DNA of 64,000 bases from Acidimicrobiales bacterium mtb01 (GCA_004379135.1 NBNI01000007.1:483501-547500); one strand, 5' to 3'. Numbered from the stretch's first letter, positions 16,602 through 25,844 are shown. A program made the numbers and translations. The notes: generated by a model from the letters alone, not told the origin.

Positions 16602-17708
16602 TCAGGCGGTACGGGCGAGGAACGGAACAAGTACCTCGTCCGGTGTGAGCGAACCGTGGCGGCACCGCAGCGATGCCGGGGTCGAATCGGCCGGATCCTC
16701 GAAGGAGTGGAGCCCGTGCGGCACCAGCGCCACGTCGCCCAGACGCCGAGCACTCACTTCCGACTGATGGCCCACGATCCTTCCCATCCAGCCCTCGTCG
16801 ATCACTTCGTCCCGTGATTTCACCCACGCGATCGAGGAATATCGCGAGCACGCCTCGCGGAGCGCGGCCGCCTGGCCCGGGCGTGCGTGCAGCCACCGAA
16901 AGCGTCCTTCACCCGATTGGTGGTCGACGAGACGAGTGACCGCTGGATCGAGATCGACCAGAGCGTCCGCGGTCTGCACCTGCCCATGATCGGCGACGAT
17001 GGCGAGCACGACACCGACCGGCAACGCGTCGAGTATCGATGCGACCAGCGAGTCGACGAACCGCATCTCGGCCTCGTAGTGGGTTCCGAATCCGTGTTCG
17101 TGAGCCGTCGTGTCGATCCCGTCGTAGTAGGCGTAGACGAAGCGTGCGCCGTCGTCCAAAGCCGAACGGATCTCGACGGCGAGCGAACTCGGACTGCGCC
17201 AACCTCGATACGACGCGCCGCGTTGGTGCGCTTCGGTGAACCCCGTGTGGCGATGCTCGACGCGGGCCACGACGTCGGCCTCCAGACCGCAGAACGGCGG
17301 AACCGGCTGGACATCGGCCGGACGAAAAACGGTGCGCAGGTCGCGTCGACCATCACCCCAGCGGAGCGAGTTCATGATCGTGCCGCCCATGTCGATCCGG
17401 TATCCGACGATGCCGTGCTCGAGCGGAGTCGCTCCGGTGCACAGGCTGGTGAGGGCGGTCGCGGTGGTGGTCGGCACCACCGAGGCGATGGGTCCACCGG
17501 CCATCGAGGCGATCGTGGGGGCCTCGCTTCGATGATTCTGGAGCTGATTCCATCCGAGGCCGTCGAGGACGAGGAGGACGACCCGCTCCGCGACGCTCAG
17601 AACCTCGGGAAACCAGCCGGGCCGACGACCGGGTGGCGAGACGAGAAGACCGGGAACGACTCCGGTCAGGCACGCTCCGCGATAATCGGGAAGGACCGGA
17701 GCGGACAC
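16602..17708 (-). CDS. Alkaline-phosphatase-superfamily phosphodiesterase/nucleotide pyrophosphatase
   Basis: A 368-aa enzyme of the type I phosphodiesterase/nucleotide pyrophosphatase family. Metal and nucleophile sites are visible: LLVLDGLGWNQ, the Thr-rich nucleophile loop SVVPTTTATALTSL, YYDGIDTTAHEHG, AIVADHGQV and a late CRHGSLTPDE. It should cleave phosphodiester or pyrophosphate bonds; the substrate is unknown. No signal peptide is evident, so it is probably cytoplasmic. GTG start at 17708, divergent from the Rrf2 regulator. It is followed by bpa on the same strand. Confidence 0.88.
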   Translation of the reverse strand: MSAPVLPDYRGACLTGVVPGLLVSPPGRRPGWFPEVLSVAERVVLLVLDGLGWNQLQNHRSEAPTIASMAGGPIASVVPTTTATALTSLCTGATPLEHGIVGYRIDMGGTIMNSLRWGDGRRDLRTVFRPADVQPVPPFCGLEADVVARVEHRHTGFTEAHQRGASYRGWRSPSSLAVEIRSALDDGARFVYAYYDGIDTTAHEHGFGTHYEAEMRFVDSLVASILDALPVGVVLAIVADHGQVQTADALVDLDPAVTRLVDHQSGEGRFRWLHARPGQAAALREACSRYSSIAWVKSRDEVIDEGWMGRIVGHQSEVSARRLGDVALVPHGLHSFEDPADSTPASLRCRHGSLTPDEVLVPFLARTA

Positions 17709-17781
17709 CGCTCAATTCCACCACACTTCGGATCGACCTCCTGGTGCGGACGGCGTCACCGCTCACGCGACCGCCAACGCC

Positions 17782-17787
17782 TACGAT
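17782..17787 (+). promoter_or_regulatory. -10 hexamer TACGAT for the Rrf2 gene
   Basis: TACGAT ends 6 nt before the GTG at 17794, so the message is predicted leaderless. Confidence 0.5.
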
Positions 17788-17793
17788 GCGTTC

Positions 17794-18243
17794 GTGCGTG
17801 TTTCGACTCGGGGTGACTACGCGTGCCGGGCGCTCCTCAGTCTCGCGTTGCATTGCGATGAGCCCGGACCGACGTCGGTCCGCGACATCGCCGAGCGGAC
17901 GGGCCTCCCCCAGCCGTATCTCGAACAGATCCTCCTGGCCCTGAAGGGTGCGGGCTTGGTTCGCTCGAAGCGCGGAGTCGGCGGCGGTTACACCTTGGCC
18001 CGCCGGCCCGAGGAGATCAGATTGTCCGACGTTGTGTCGGCGGTCGATGGGCCGATCGTCGTGGGCGACTTCGGTGAACCCCACCAGAACGGATCATGCG
18101 ACCACGAAGGTCAGTGCGTTCTGCTCGCGATCTGGAAGCAGACGGGCGAGCACATGCGTCACCATCTCGAGGGCTACTCGTTGGCCGATGTCGCCGCGGC
18201 CGCCCGCGGCCAGGGCCCCTGGCCCGAGCCCTTGGCGCACTAG
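17794..18243 (+). CDS. Rrf2-family transcriptional regulator
   Basis: A 149-aa winged-helix regulator. The DNA-binding part reads VSTRGDYACRALLSLAL and SVRDIAERTGLPQPYLEQIL, followed by the wing KRGVGGGYTLARRPEEI. Rrf2 proteins such as IscR and NsrR usually bind an Fe-S cluster through three cysteines. Here the sensor region shows Cys102-x5-Cys108 only, so a cluster would need another ligand (several His follow) or redox sensing may occur by thiols. Targets cannot be read. Its stop overlaps the nusB stop by four bases. Confidence 0.9.
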   Translation: MRVSTRGDYACRALLSLALHCDEPGPTSVRDIAERTGLPQPYLEQILLALKGAGLVRSKRGVGGGYTLARRPEEIRLSDVVSAVDGPIVVGDFGEPHQNGSCDHEGQCVLLAIWKQTGEHMRHHLEGYSLADVAAAARGQGPWPEPLAH

Positions 18244-18629
18244 CGAACGTCTCGCGCCATCGTGGCGAGCACGCCATTGACGAAGCGGCCCGAGTCGTCC
18301 GTGCCGAATCGCTTGGCCAGTTCGACCGCTTCGTTGAGGACGACCGCGGTCGGCACTTCGGTCCGATGCAGAAGTTCGAACGTCGCGATGCGCAGCACGA
18401 TCAGGTCGAGCGTCGCCATCCGGTCGAGGCTCCATCCGCTCGCGCGTTCGGCGATGAGCTCGTCGATCCGGGTCGAATGACGTGACACACCGTCGACGAG
18501 CAGCACCGTGTCGGGTTCTGGATCGACGATTTGGGCGCTCAGGACCTCCGAAGCCGGACAGCCCTTGGTCTCCGCCTCGTAGAGGAGCGACAAGGCGTGT
18601 TCGCGCGCCGCGGAGCGGGCGTCGGTCAT
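18240..18629 (-). CDS. nusB: Transcription antitermination factor NusB
   Basis: A 129-aa all-helical protein of normal length. It carries the family pattern AREHALSLLYEAE at the start, LDLIVLRIATFELLHR, and PTAVVLNEAVELAKRFG followed by FVNGVLATMARD. NusB binds boxA RNA with NusE to support rRNA antitermination. It is the last gene of the alaS-to-nusB operon, four bases after efp, the same final position as in Mycobacterium. Confidence 0.96.
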   Translation of the reverse strand: MTDARSAAREHALSLLYEAETKGCPASEVLSAQIVDPEPDTVLLVDGVSRHSTRIDELIAERASGWSLDRMATLDLIVLRIATFELLHRTEVPTAVVLNEAVELAKRFGTDDSGRFVNGVLATMARDVR

Positions 18630-18633
18630 GGGA

Positions 18634-19197
18634 TCAGACTCGAGTGATGTAGTCGCCGGAGCGAGTGTCGACGCGCACCTTGTCGCCCACGTTCACGAAG
18701 AGAGGGACCTGGATCACCTTGCCGGTCTCCAGCTCCGCCGGCTTGCGGGCGCCCGACACGCGATCGCCCTGCACTCCGGGTTCGGTGTTGGCGATCGTGA
18801 GTTCGACGGCGGCCGGGATCTCGACCGAGACGATCTCGCCGTTGTACTGGGCGATGATGGCGCTCATCGACTCGATCAGGTAGTCGGCCGCCTCTCCCAA
18901 CGCGTTCGGATCCACGTTCATCTGGTCGTACGAGACCGTGTCCATGAAGACGTAGTCGTCACCGTCGCGGTAGAGGAACTGCATGTCCTTCTTGTCGAGG
19001 ATGGCCTGTTCGACTCGAATGCCGGCGTTGAAGGTCTTCTCGAAGACGTTCCCGGTCCGGACGTTGCGCAGCTTCGTCCGGACGAACGCGCCGCCCTTGC
19101 CCGGCTTGACGTGCTGGAATTCGACGACCTGGAAGAGACCGTTGTCCAGTTCGAGGGTGATTCCGTTCTTCAGATCGTTGGTCGTGATGGCAGGCAT
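18634..19197 (-). CDS. efp: Translation elongation factor P
   Basis: A 187-aa three-domain EF-P that relieves ribosome stalling at proline runs. The tip loop of domain I reads [18 protein letters not shown] with Lys34 at the position modified in other bacteria; no modification enzyme gene is seen nearby. The ATG at 19197 ([12 protein letters not shown]) lies inside the end of pepQ, giving a 28-bp overlap, so re-initiation or internal initiation is likely. Confidence 0.97.
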   Translation of the reverse strand: MPAITTNDLKNGITLELDNGLFQVVEFQHVKPGKGGAFVRTKLRNVRTGNVFEKTFNAGIRVEQAILDKKDMQFLYRDGDDYVFMDTVSYDQMNVDPNALGEAADYLIESMSAIIAQYNGEIVSVEIPAAVELTIANTEPGVQGDRVSGARKPAELETGKVIQVPLFVNVGDKVRVDTRSGDYITRV

Positions 19198-20252
19198 ATC
19201 AGGTCCTTGGGGAATGTGGAGAGCACGCGCGAGCCGGATTCATCGACCACGAGAAGGTCTTCGATTCGGACGCCGCCGAGTCCCACACGATAGAGGCCGG
19301 GTTCGACGGTCACGACATCCCCGGCGGAAAGCACCGCCGACGAGGTCGACCCGAGGAAGGGTTCCTCGTGGATGACCAGACCGACTCCGTGACCTGTGCC
19401 GTGGACGAAATCGGATTCCAGGTCGTGCGCACGAAACACCGATCGGCACGCCTCGTCCACGTCGCGGGCGGCGACCCCGGCCCGGACGGCGTCGACGCCT
19501 CGCTGCTGCGATTCCCTGACGATGTCGTACCGCGCCCGAAGCGAGTCGTCACATCGTCCGAGCGCGAAAGTGCGAGTGAGATCGGAGTGATAGCCGTCGA
19601 CCAGGGCGCCCACGTCGATCACGACGAGGTCGCCTTCTTCGAGCCGACGGGACGATGGGCGGTGATGGGGTCGCGCCGAATTGACCGGGCCCGAGGCGAC
19701 GATCGTGTCGTACGAGGGTCCGTCGGCTCCGTGGCGACGCATCCGATACTCGAGTTCGTCACGAACGTCCTTCTCGGTCATCGAATCGTCGATCAGCGGA
19801 CACACTTCGGCCAGGGCCCGATCGGCGCAACGAACCGCTTCTTCGATGGCTGCTAGTTCGGACAGATCCTTGGCGCGGCGCAGATCGGCGAGTTTCGATC
19901 CGATCGGAACGAGTCGGTGGCCGGTGCCCTTCAAGCGATCGAAGAGATCGACCGACACGTGGTTCGACTGGAACAGGAGCCGATCGGACGATGTCGCCTC
20001 GACACGCGCGACCATCTCGGCGACCGTGCGGGCCTCGAGGATCTCGACTTCGGTCTGCGCGCGCGCCTGTTCGACGTAACGACCGTCCGTCACGAGTGCG
20101 CTGTGCGAACCGGAGACTAGGAGCCATCCGTTCGAACCGGTGAATCCGGTCAGATATCTGATGTCGGTCGGATCGATGATGAGCGCAACGTCACCCGCCG
20201 CGACGTCGAGCAATCGACGAAGTCGATCGATCCGATCGGCCCCGGGACTCAT
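19170..20252 (-). CDS. pepQ: Xaa-Pro aminopeptidase/dipeptidase (M24)
   Basis: A 360-aa metallopeptidase. The N-terminal creatinase-like domain ([15 protein letters not shown]) is followed by the pita-bread catalytic domain with the metal ligands in order: [17 protein letters not shown] (two Asp), [12 protein letters not shown] (His), VTVEPGLY and [10 protein letters not shown] (two Glu). It removes N-terminal residues before proline. Start ATG 20252 shares ATGA with the aroQ stop. Its place between aroQ and efp matches Mycobacterium. The 3' end overlaps efp by 28 bp. Confidence 0.93.
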   Translation of the reverse strand: MSPGADRIDRLRRLLDVAAGDVALIIDPTDIRYLTGFTGSNGWLLVSGSHSALVTDGRYVEQARAQTEVEILEARTVAEMVARVEATSSDRLLFQSNHVSVDLFDRLKGTGHRLVPIGSKLADLRRAKDLSELAAIEEAVRCADRALAEVCPLIDDSMTEKDVRDELEYRMRRHGADGPSYDTIVASGPVNSARPHHRPSSRRLEEGDLVVIDVGALVDGYHSDLTRTFALGRCDDSLRARYDIVRESQQRGVDAVRAGVAARDVDEACRSVFRAHDLESDFVHGTGHGVGLVIHEEPFLGSTSSAVLSAGDVVTVEPGLYRVGLGGVRIEDLLVVDESGSRVLSTFPKDLICLPSRPTI

Positions 20253-20692
20253 CGCACGATTCGCGAAACGGCCTCGATCGCCAACCGGTAACCGAGCATT
20301 CCGAAACCGGCGATCGAGCCGGACGCCACCGGGGCGATGACGCTGGTGTGCCGCCAGGGTTCCCTTGCGTTCGGCTGGGAGATGTGCACTTCGATGATCG
20401 GGCCGTGGAAGGTCGCCAGGGCGTCGTGCAAGGACCACGAGTAGTGGGTGAAGGCGCCGGCGTTGATGACGATCGCCGCGTGGCGTCCGCGAGCCGAATG
20501 GATCGCGTCGACCAGATCGCCCTCGTGGTTCGACTGCAGGTGCTCGAGGTCGAATCCGATTTCTCGGGCCCACTCGGTGCAGTTCGCGACGTAGTCGGCG
20601 AGCGTCGCGTGCCCGTAGATCTCGGGTTCGCGCTGGCCGAGAAGATTCAGGTTCGGTCCGTGGAGGAGCAGAATCGACGACACGGCGGTCAC
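20249..20692 (-). CDS. aroQ: 3-dehydroquinate dehydratase, type II
   Basis: A 147-aa type II dehydroquinase, third step of the shikimate pathway. It has LLLHGPNLNLLGQREPEIYG, with the catalytic Tyr loop, INAGAFTHYSWSLHDAL, and VHISQPNAREPWR with the catalytic His. GTG start at 20692; the in-frame upstream stretch is composed of Arg/Ser-rich shadow sequence overlapping aroB and was rejected. A strong RNA hairpin separates it from aroB, the only break of its kind in the aro cluster. Confidence 0.94.
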   Translation of the reverse strand: MTAVSSILLLHGPNLNLLGQREPEIYGHATLADYVANCTEWAREIGFDLEHLQSNHEGDLVDAIHSARGRHAAIVINAGAFTHYSWSLHDALATFHGPIIEVHISQPNAREPWRHTSVIAPVASGSIAGFGMLGYRLAIEAVSRIVR

Positions 20693-20696
20693 GCTA

Positions 20697-20730
20697 CTGA
20701 AAGAGGGCCGATCGCTCGGCCGTCTTTCAG
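20697..20730 (-). promoter_or_regulatory. 34-nt hairpin between aroB and aroQ
   Basis: A 15-bp inverted repeat with a single mismatch and a 4-nt loop: arms begin CTGAAAGA and end TCTTTCAG, with GGCCGA/TCGGCC inside. It covers the aroB stop codon and ends 4 nt before the aroQ GTG. No U-tract follows, so it looks like an mRNA-processing, stability or translation-coupling element and not an intrinsic terminator. Confidence 0.65.
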
Positions 20731-21764
20731 CCGACGGGTCGATCGAAGAAGGTCCGAAGCGCCGACTCGACGGTCGACGGATCGATGTCGGCCACCACTT
20801 CCAGGCCATTCCTTCCGTCGAGGACGAAAGTGAGTCCGTCGGTCGCCTTCTTGTCGCGACGCATGAAGTCGATCAGGTCCCGGGGTCCGAGCAAAGCGGC
20901 CGATGCGATCTGATCGGGGGTCGCCAGTCCGTATTCGGAACGGACGACACGTCGGTGGAATTCCACTCGATCGCGATCGATGCGACCCAGCTCGCGGCCC
21001 AACTCGGCGGCGAACAGAAGGCCGATCGCGACGGCTTCACCGTGCGCGAGATCGTGGTTCCCGGCCGACTCGAGGGCGTGAGCGAGCGTGTGGCCGTAGT
21101 TGAGGAGGGCCCGGCGGCCCGATTCCCGTTCGTCCTCTTCGACGATGCGCGCCTTGATCTCGGCACAGCGGGCAACCCGTTCGTCGAGTGGCAACGCCAG
21201 GAGATCGTCGCCGGCGATGAAGTGATACTTCGCGATCTCGCCGAGGCCGCAGCGACGCTCGCGCTCGGGAAGGGTGTCGAGTGCGTCGAGATCGGCGATC
21301 ACGGCTTGGGGTTGCCAGAAAGCCCCGACGAGGTTCTTGCCTTCGGGGATGTTCACGGCCGTCTTGCCCCCGATCGCGGCGTCGACCATTCCGAGCAGCG
21401 TGGTGGGAACATGGATGACCGCCGTTCCGCGGTGCCACACCGCCGCGGCGAATCCGGCGATGTCGGTCACGAGACCACCCCCGACGGCGACGACCACGTC
21501 GTTGCGCGTGAGGCCGAAACGTGCGAATTCGCGACAGAGGCGCTCGACGGTCGTGAGCGACTTGTTGTCCTCGCCAGCGCCGACATGCAGAACGAGCGAG
21601 GGAAGCGTCGTTCGAACGGCGAACGGAATCGAAGGATCGGTCACCACGACCGCCCGTCGAGCACGATCGGGAACGAAATCGTCGAGTTGATCGACCACTC
21701 CCCGGCCCACGACGATCGGATACGAGCGATCGCCCAGCGAGACGTCGATGCGGTGTCCGGTCAC
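20727..21764 (-). CDS. aroB: 3-dehydroquinate synthase
   Basis: A 345-aa NAD- and metal-dependent synthase converting DAHP to 3-dehydroquinate. The family blocks are clear: VVAVGGGLVTDIAGFAAAVWHRGTA is represented by GGGLVTDIAGFAA, then VPTTLLGMVDAAIGGKTAVN, GLGEIAKYHFI and LLNYGHTLAHALE with metal-binding His. GTG start at 21764 makes a GTGA overlap with aroK. It belongs to the continuous aroE-C-K-B-Q set. Confidence 0.97.
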   Translation of the reverse strand: MTGHRIDVSLGDRSYPIVVGRGVVDQLDDFVPDRARRAVVVTDPSIPFAVRTTLPSLVLHVGAGEDNKSLTTVERLCREFARFGLTRNDVVVAVGGGLVTDIAGFAAAVWHRGTAVIHVPTTLLGMVDAAIGGKTAVNIPEGKNLVGAFWQPQAVIADLDALDTLPERERRCGLGEIAKYHFIAGDDLLALPLDERVARCAEIKARIVEEDERESGRRALLNYGHTLAHALESAGNHDLAHGEAVAIGLLFAAELGRELGRIDRDRVEFHRRVVRSEYGLATPDQIASAALLGPRDLIDFMRRDKKATDGLTFVLDGRNGLEVVADIDPSTVESALRTFFDRPVG

Positions 21765-22273
21765 GCCAACAACTCCGCGATCTCCGAGCACAGCCCATCC
21801 ACGGTCTTGTCGGAGACATCGATGGTGTCGTCGGCCAGCGAGCGGTAGATGGGATCACGCTCCGACCAGAGCTGTCGAAGCTTCAGATCGGGATCGTCGT
21901 CGAGCAAAGGACGGTGCCCGCGGCGACGCCCGACCCTCTCGATGAGAAGTTCCGGCTCGGCCTTCAACCAGACGACGCGGTGCGGTCCACCGAGCAGGGA
22001 TCGGTTGTCCTCGCGCAGAACCGCCCCGCCGGCCGCCGCCACGACGAGAGGCTCGGGTGTCGCCATGGTGTCGGCGAGAGCACGGTGTTCGATGAGGCGG
22101 AACGCCTGCTCGCCATCGGTCTCGAAGATCTCGCGCACCGTCCGTCCGGTACGGCGCTCGACTTCTTCGTCGGTGTCGACGAACCGACGTCCGATCACCG
22201 AGGCAAGTTTTCGGCCTACTGTCGTCTTGCCGCTCCCCATCAGCCCGATCAGCACGATGTGGCCGACGGTCAT
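21761..22273 (-). CDS. aroK: Shikimate kinase
   Basis: A 170-aa P-loop kinase that phosphorylates shikimate. It shows the Walker A loop LIGLMGSGKTTVGRKLA, the shikimate-binding FVDTDEEVERRTG, VVAAAGGAVL and the lid RRRGHRPLL. ATG start at 22273 overlaps the aroC stop (ATGA), and its own stop overlaps aroB (GTGA), so the three genes are translationally coupled. Confidence 0.97.
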   Translation of the reverse strand: MTVGHIVLIGLMGSGKTTVGRKLASVIGRRFVDTDEEVERRTGRTVREIFETDGEQAFRLIEHRALADTMATPEPLVVAAAGGAVLREDNRSLLGGPHRVVWLKAEPELLIERVGRRRGHRPLLDDDPDLKLRQLWSERDPIYRSLADDTIDVSDKTVDGLCSEIAELLA

Positions 22274-23433
22274 GACAATCCGCGGCGGAACGCGTCGGCG
22301 TTTCGGACGAATTCGGAGAGCGAATCCCCTCCGAACTTTCGCTGGGCTTCCTGAGCGAGCACCAAGGCGACCATCGTCTCGGCGACCACACCCATCGCCG
22401 GCACGGCGGTGACATCGGTGCGCTCCTTGAACGACACGGTCGATTTCTTGGTGACAACGTCCACGGTGGGGAGAGTCGGTCGGTTGAGAGTGGCCAGAGG
22501 CTTCATGGCGGCTCGAGCCACCAGGAGTTCGCCGGTGGTCATGCCTCCCTCGGTGCCACCCGCGAGACTCCCCTGACGAACGTATGTCTTGCTCTCGGCG
22601 TCCCACGAGATCGGATCGTGAGCTTCGCTGCCGCGACGACCGGCCACGTCGAAACCGTCGCCGATCTCGACACCTTTCACCGCCTGGATGCTCAGGATCG
22701 CCTGTGCGATGAGTCCGTCGATCTTGCGATCCCAGTGAACATGGCTGCCGAGACCGATCGGAACGCCGTACGCGAGGACTTCCACGATTCCACCGAGCGA
22801 ATCGCCTTCCTTGGCGGCTGCTTCGATGGCGGCGATCATGGCCGCCTCCGCGGACGGATCGAAGCAGCGAACCGGCGACTCGTCGACACGTGCAAGATCG
22901 GACGGTGACGGACGCGAGCCGTTCGACGCCACGGCCTCGCCCATGCGAGTCACGTGCGACAGGATCGAGACGCCGAGGTGCGAGAGAAGCAACTTGGCCA
23001 ATGCTCCAGCCGCGACCCGAGCGGCTGTTTCGCGCGCACTGGCTCGTTCGAGGACGTCGCGGGCATCGTCGAATCCGTACTTCTGCATCCCGGTGAGGTC
23101 GGCGTGTCCGGGACGAACGCTGGTGAGCGGCTGTTCGGTCCGCCCGGGCGCAGGGTCCATCTCCTTGTGCCACTTGTCGGATCGGATCCACTCCGTGTTC
23201 AGGATCTCGATTGCAACGGGTGAACCGAGAGTGCGCCCGTGGCGCACCCCGCCGACGAGCGTGATCTCGTCGACCTCGAAACGCTGTCGAGGCCCGCGGC
23301 CGTAGCCGAGACGGCGGCGCGACAGTTCGGACTGGATGTCGGCGACCGTGACCGGGAGACCGGCGGGAAGGCCCTCGACGATCACCACCAGGGCTTTGCC
23401 ATGCGACTCGCCGGCGGTCAGGAAACGCAACAC
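22270..23433 (-). CDS. aroC: Chorismate synthase
   Basis: A 387-aa FMN-dependent enzyme that makes chorismate from EPSP. Recognisable parts are the N-terminus LRFLTAGESHGKALVVIVEG, RRLGYGRGPRQ, RPGHADLTGMQKYGFDDARD and the C-terminal RAAMKPLATL. GTG start at 23433. A TAGCCT hexamer 6 nt upstream, made of the last codons of aroE, may form an internal leaderless promoter. aroA and DAHP synthase are not in this window. Confidence 0.97.
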   Translation of the reverse strand: MLRFLTAGESHGKALVVIVEGLPAGLPVTVADIQSELSRRRLGYGRGPRQRFEVDEITLVGGVRHGRTLGSPVAIEILNTEWIRSDKWHKEMDPAPGRTEQPLTSVRPGHADLTGMQKYGFDDARDVLERASARETAARVAAGALAKLLLSHLGVSILSHVTRMGEAVASNGSRPSPSDLARVDESPVRCFDPSAEAAMIAAIEAAAKEGDSLGGIVEVLAYGVPIGLGSHVHWDRKIDGLIAQAILSIQAVKGVEIGDGFDVAGRRGSEAHDPISWDAESKTYVRQGSLAGGTEGGMTTGELLVARAAMKPLATLNRPTLPTVDVVTKKSTVSFKERTDVTAVPAMGVVAETMVALVLAQEAQRKFGGDSLSEFVRNADAFRRGLS

Positions 23434-23437
23434 GCGC

Positions 23438-24283
23438 TCAGGCTAACGGCCCGAGAACCTCGGAGACCGCCCGTTTCATGGCTTCGACGTCCGGCCGGCG
23501 GCCCGTCCAGATCTCTTCCTGACGAGCCGCTTGATGGACGAGCATGCCGATTCCGCCGATGGTGCGCGCACCGCGAGATCTGGCCGCGTTCAAGAAGCGT
23601 GTGTCGGCGGGGTGATACACGATGTCGACCGCGACATGACGATCGGACAGCGTCTCGTCGCCGAGCGGACTGTCGGAGTCGGTGCCCATTCCGATGCTCG
23701 TGCAGTTGATGACGAGATCGCACGACGACGCCACCGAGTTCCGATCGGACCAATCGACGACATCCGACAAATCAAGCGCGGCGGCGGTCGACGCGGAAAT
23801 CGGGGTGCGGTTCGCGATGGCGACCCGGCCGGCTCCGTGGCGCCGCATGGCGTCGGCAACGGCTCGACCGGCTCCGCCGAAGCCGAGAACGAGAACGTCA
23901 CGTGACGTCGGGTCGACTCCGTCATGACGAAGCGAATCGACCAATCCGTCGCCGTCGGTGCTGTGCCCGCGAGTGCTTCCGTCGGCACGGAACTCGATCG
24001 TGTTCACGCTGCGCAGGAGTCGAGCGGAGTCGGTGAGCGAATCGCAATGCTCGACCATGGCCGTCTTGTGCGGCATGGTGACGCTCAGCCCGACGACTCC
24101 GAGCGTTCGCGCGGCGTCGATGACATGGGGAGCCGCTTCCGGCGGAGTCGGAAAGGCGACGTACGTCCAATCGAGACCGAGTGATTCGAATCCGGCCGCG
24201 TGCAGTGCGGGCGACAGGCTGTGTTCGACTGGCCAGCCGATGACACCGGCGACACGGGTCCGCCCCGAGATCGGTCGACTCAC
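23438..24283 (-). CDS. aroE: Shikimate dehydrogenase
   Basis: A 281-aa NADP-dependent reductase making shikimate. Substrate-binding residues appear in EHSLSPALH and VTMPHKTAM, the nucleotide loop is VLGFGGAGRAVADAM followed by IANRTPIS, and INCTSIGMG is typical. GTG start at 24283 shares GTGA with the mltG stop. The frame remains open far upstream but that part lacks family similarity and overlaps mltG. Confidence 0.95.
   Translation of the reverse strand: MSRPISGRTRVAGVIGWPVEHSLSPALHAAGFESLGLDWTYVAFPTPPEAAPHVIDAARTLGVVGLSVTMPHKTAMVEHCDSLTDSARLLRSVNTIEFRADGSTRGHSTDGDGLVDSLRHDGVDPTSRDVLVLGFGGAGRAVADAMRRHGAGRVAIANRTPISASTAAALDLSDVVDWSDRNSVASSCDLVINCTSIGMGTDSDSPLGDETLSDRHVAVDIVYHPADTRFLNAARSRGARTIGGIGMLVHQAARQEEIWTGRRPDVEAMKRAVSEVLGPLA
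23440..23445 (-). promoter_or_regulatory. Possible internal -10 (TAGCCT) for aroC
   Basis: TAGCCT ends 6 nt before the aroC GTG. It lies within the final codons of aroE, so it may be chance. The spacing matches the leaderless pattern. Confidence 0.3.
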
Positions 24284-25440
24284 AGGACTCCCCTTTCCTT
24301 GGCGATGGCGATGTTGGCCTCGTGCTGCTGGAGTGTCGATGAGAACGCGTGATTGCCGTCCTCGTCGATGAGTACGTAATACAGGTAGACGCACGGTGAG
24401 TTCGCGGGAATATCGCGGCAGATGGGGTCGTTGGCCCGAGGGTTGGGGGCCGGGGCCAGCGCCGCCGCGATGGAGGCCCGACCGGGGTTGGCGATCGGAG
24501 TGGGCGGCAAACCTCCTCGGAGGTAGGTGTTGTAGGGAGTGTCCAAGGCTTTCAACGAGGCAAAGTCTCTGTCGGGATCCTGGCCGTAGAAGAGCGAGGC
24601 ATCGACCTCGAGATTCATGCCGAGGGCCAACCGGTTGTAGATCACCCGAGCGATCCTCGGTCGATCGGCGGCCACTTTGGCCTCGCGCTCGATCAGCGAA
24701 GCCACCGTGAGCACCTCGTACGGAGACAGGCCGAGCAGAGTGGGCGCGTCGTCGAGACCTTCTTGTCGGCCGACTCGCTCCATCAAGTCGACCATTCGTT
24801 TGAGGATCTGCACGGGCTTCTCGCTCACCGCGAACGAGTACGTGTCGGGGAAGAGGAGACCCTCGAGCGACGACGCTCCCGGAGGCACGTAATCGGTGCC
24901 CGGAACCGATGATGGGTCGAGGGCACGTGCGATGAACGCCTCGGGATCGAAGCCCGGAATCTCTTCGGCGAGCCGTTCGGCCATCTGGACCACGGTGAAA
25001 CCTTCGGGAAAGGTCACCTTCACGAAGGTTTCGGCGGGTGACGTTCGCAGGGCCCTCAGGAGATTGCCCATGTGATCTCGCGGACGGAGCGTGTAGAAAC
25101 CGGGCACGAGGTCGAGTCCACCTTCGTCGCCGACGTAACGGCGGAAGGTTCCGGAATCGACGACGATTCCGAGGTCCTCCAGCCGGTTCGACACCGAGCG
25201 GAGGTCGTCCGATTCGCGCACTTCGAACGTGGTCGCCGCGGCAGGATCGCCCGACGGATTGACCTTTTGCAGATAGCGCCATTGCGACCACCCGTAGGAG
25301 ACGACACCGAGGATCGCGCCGGCGAGGATGAAGAGGGCGATCTGCTTGAGCGTCCTGCGACCACGTGAAAGGTGAATCTGCGGCACCACCTCGTACGGAT
25401 CATCGTTCGACGCGCCGACTTCGTCGCGGTCGGCCATCAT
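24280..25440 (-). CDS. mltG: Endolytic murein transglycosylase MltG (YceG-like)
   Basis: A 386-aa membrane-anchored enzyme. A cytoplasmic acidic/basic N-terminus leads to one membrane segment at about residues 33-50, then a LysM-like part and the YceG catalytic domain, with the catalytic Glu in VASLIEREAKVAADRP and YNTYLRGGLPPTPIANPG near the end. It cleaves nascent peptidoglycan glycan strands at the membrane. The gene starts ATGATG within the ruvX stop. Its position between ruvX and aroE is conserved in actinobacteria. Confidence 0.95.
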   Translation of the reverse strand: MMADRDEVGASNDDPYEVVPQIHLSRGRRTLKQIALFILAGAILGVVSYGWSQWRYLQKVNPSGDPAAATTFEVRESDDLRSVSNRLEDLGIVVDSGTFRRYVGDEGGLDLVPGFYTLRPRDHMGNLLRALRTSPAETFVKVTFPEGFTVVQMAERLAEEIPGFDPEAFIARALDPSSVPGTDYVPPGASSLEGLLFPDTYSFAVSEKPVQILKRMVDLMERVGRQEGLDDAPTLLGLSPYEVLTVASLIEREAKVAADRPRIARVIYNRLALGMNLEVDASLFYGQDPDRDFASLKALDTPYNTYLRGGLPPTPIANPGRASIAAALAPAPNPRANDPICRDIPANSPCVYLYYVLIDEDGNHAFSSTLQQHEANIAIAKERGVL

Positions 25441-25844
25441 CGACTGTCGAGCCAGGCCTGCAGCATGATCGCCGCCGCGATCTTGTCGACGTGCCGACGA
25501 CGGTCGCTGGCTCGGATGTCGGCTTCCTTGAGGGCGCGGTCGGCCGCCACTGTCGTGAGACGCTCGTCGAAGAGGATCACCGGCACGCCGGTCAACGTAC
25601 CGATTTCCGCGGCATCACGGCGTGCACTCACGGCGGCCGGCCCCTCGTGACCCGACAGCGAGAGAGGCAGTCCGACCACGATCGTCTGCACCTCCTCGTC
25701 GATGACGATGCGAGCGATCTCCGCCCAGTCGCGACGTTTCGACGTTCGGACGATGACCGAGTGGGGCGAAGCGATCGACCCCGAACGGTCGCTGAGAGCG
25801 ATTCCGATTCGCTTCGTGCCCAGGTCGATGCCCAGGGCGCGCAT
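25437..25844 (-). CDS. ruvX: Putative pre-16S rRNA nuclease RuvX/YqgF
   Basis: A 135-aa RNase H-like protein starting MRALGIDLGTKRIGIALSD, with the first catalytic Asp. VVGLPLSLSGHEGPAA and FDERLTTVAADRAL supply the later conserved sites. The homologue processes the 16S rRNA 5' end. The ATG overlaps the alaS stop by one base (TGATG) and the stop overlaps mltG. Confidence 0.94.
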   Translation of the reverse strand: MRALGIDLGTKRIGIALSDRSGSIASPHSVIVRTSKRRDWAEIARIVIDEEVQTIVVGLPLSLSGHEGPAAVSARRDAAEIGTLTGVPVILFDERLTTVAADRALKEADIRASDRRRHVDKIAAAIMLQAWLDSR

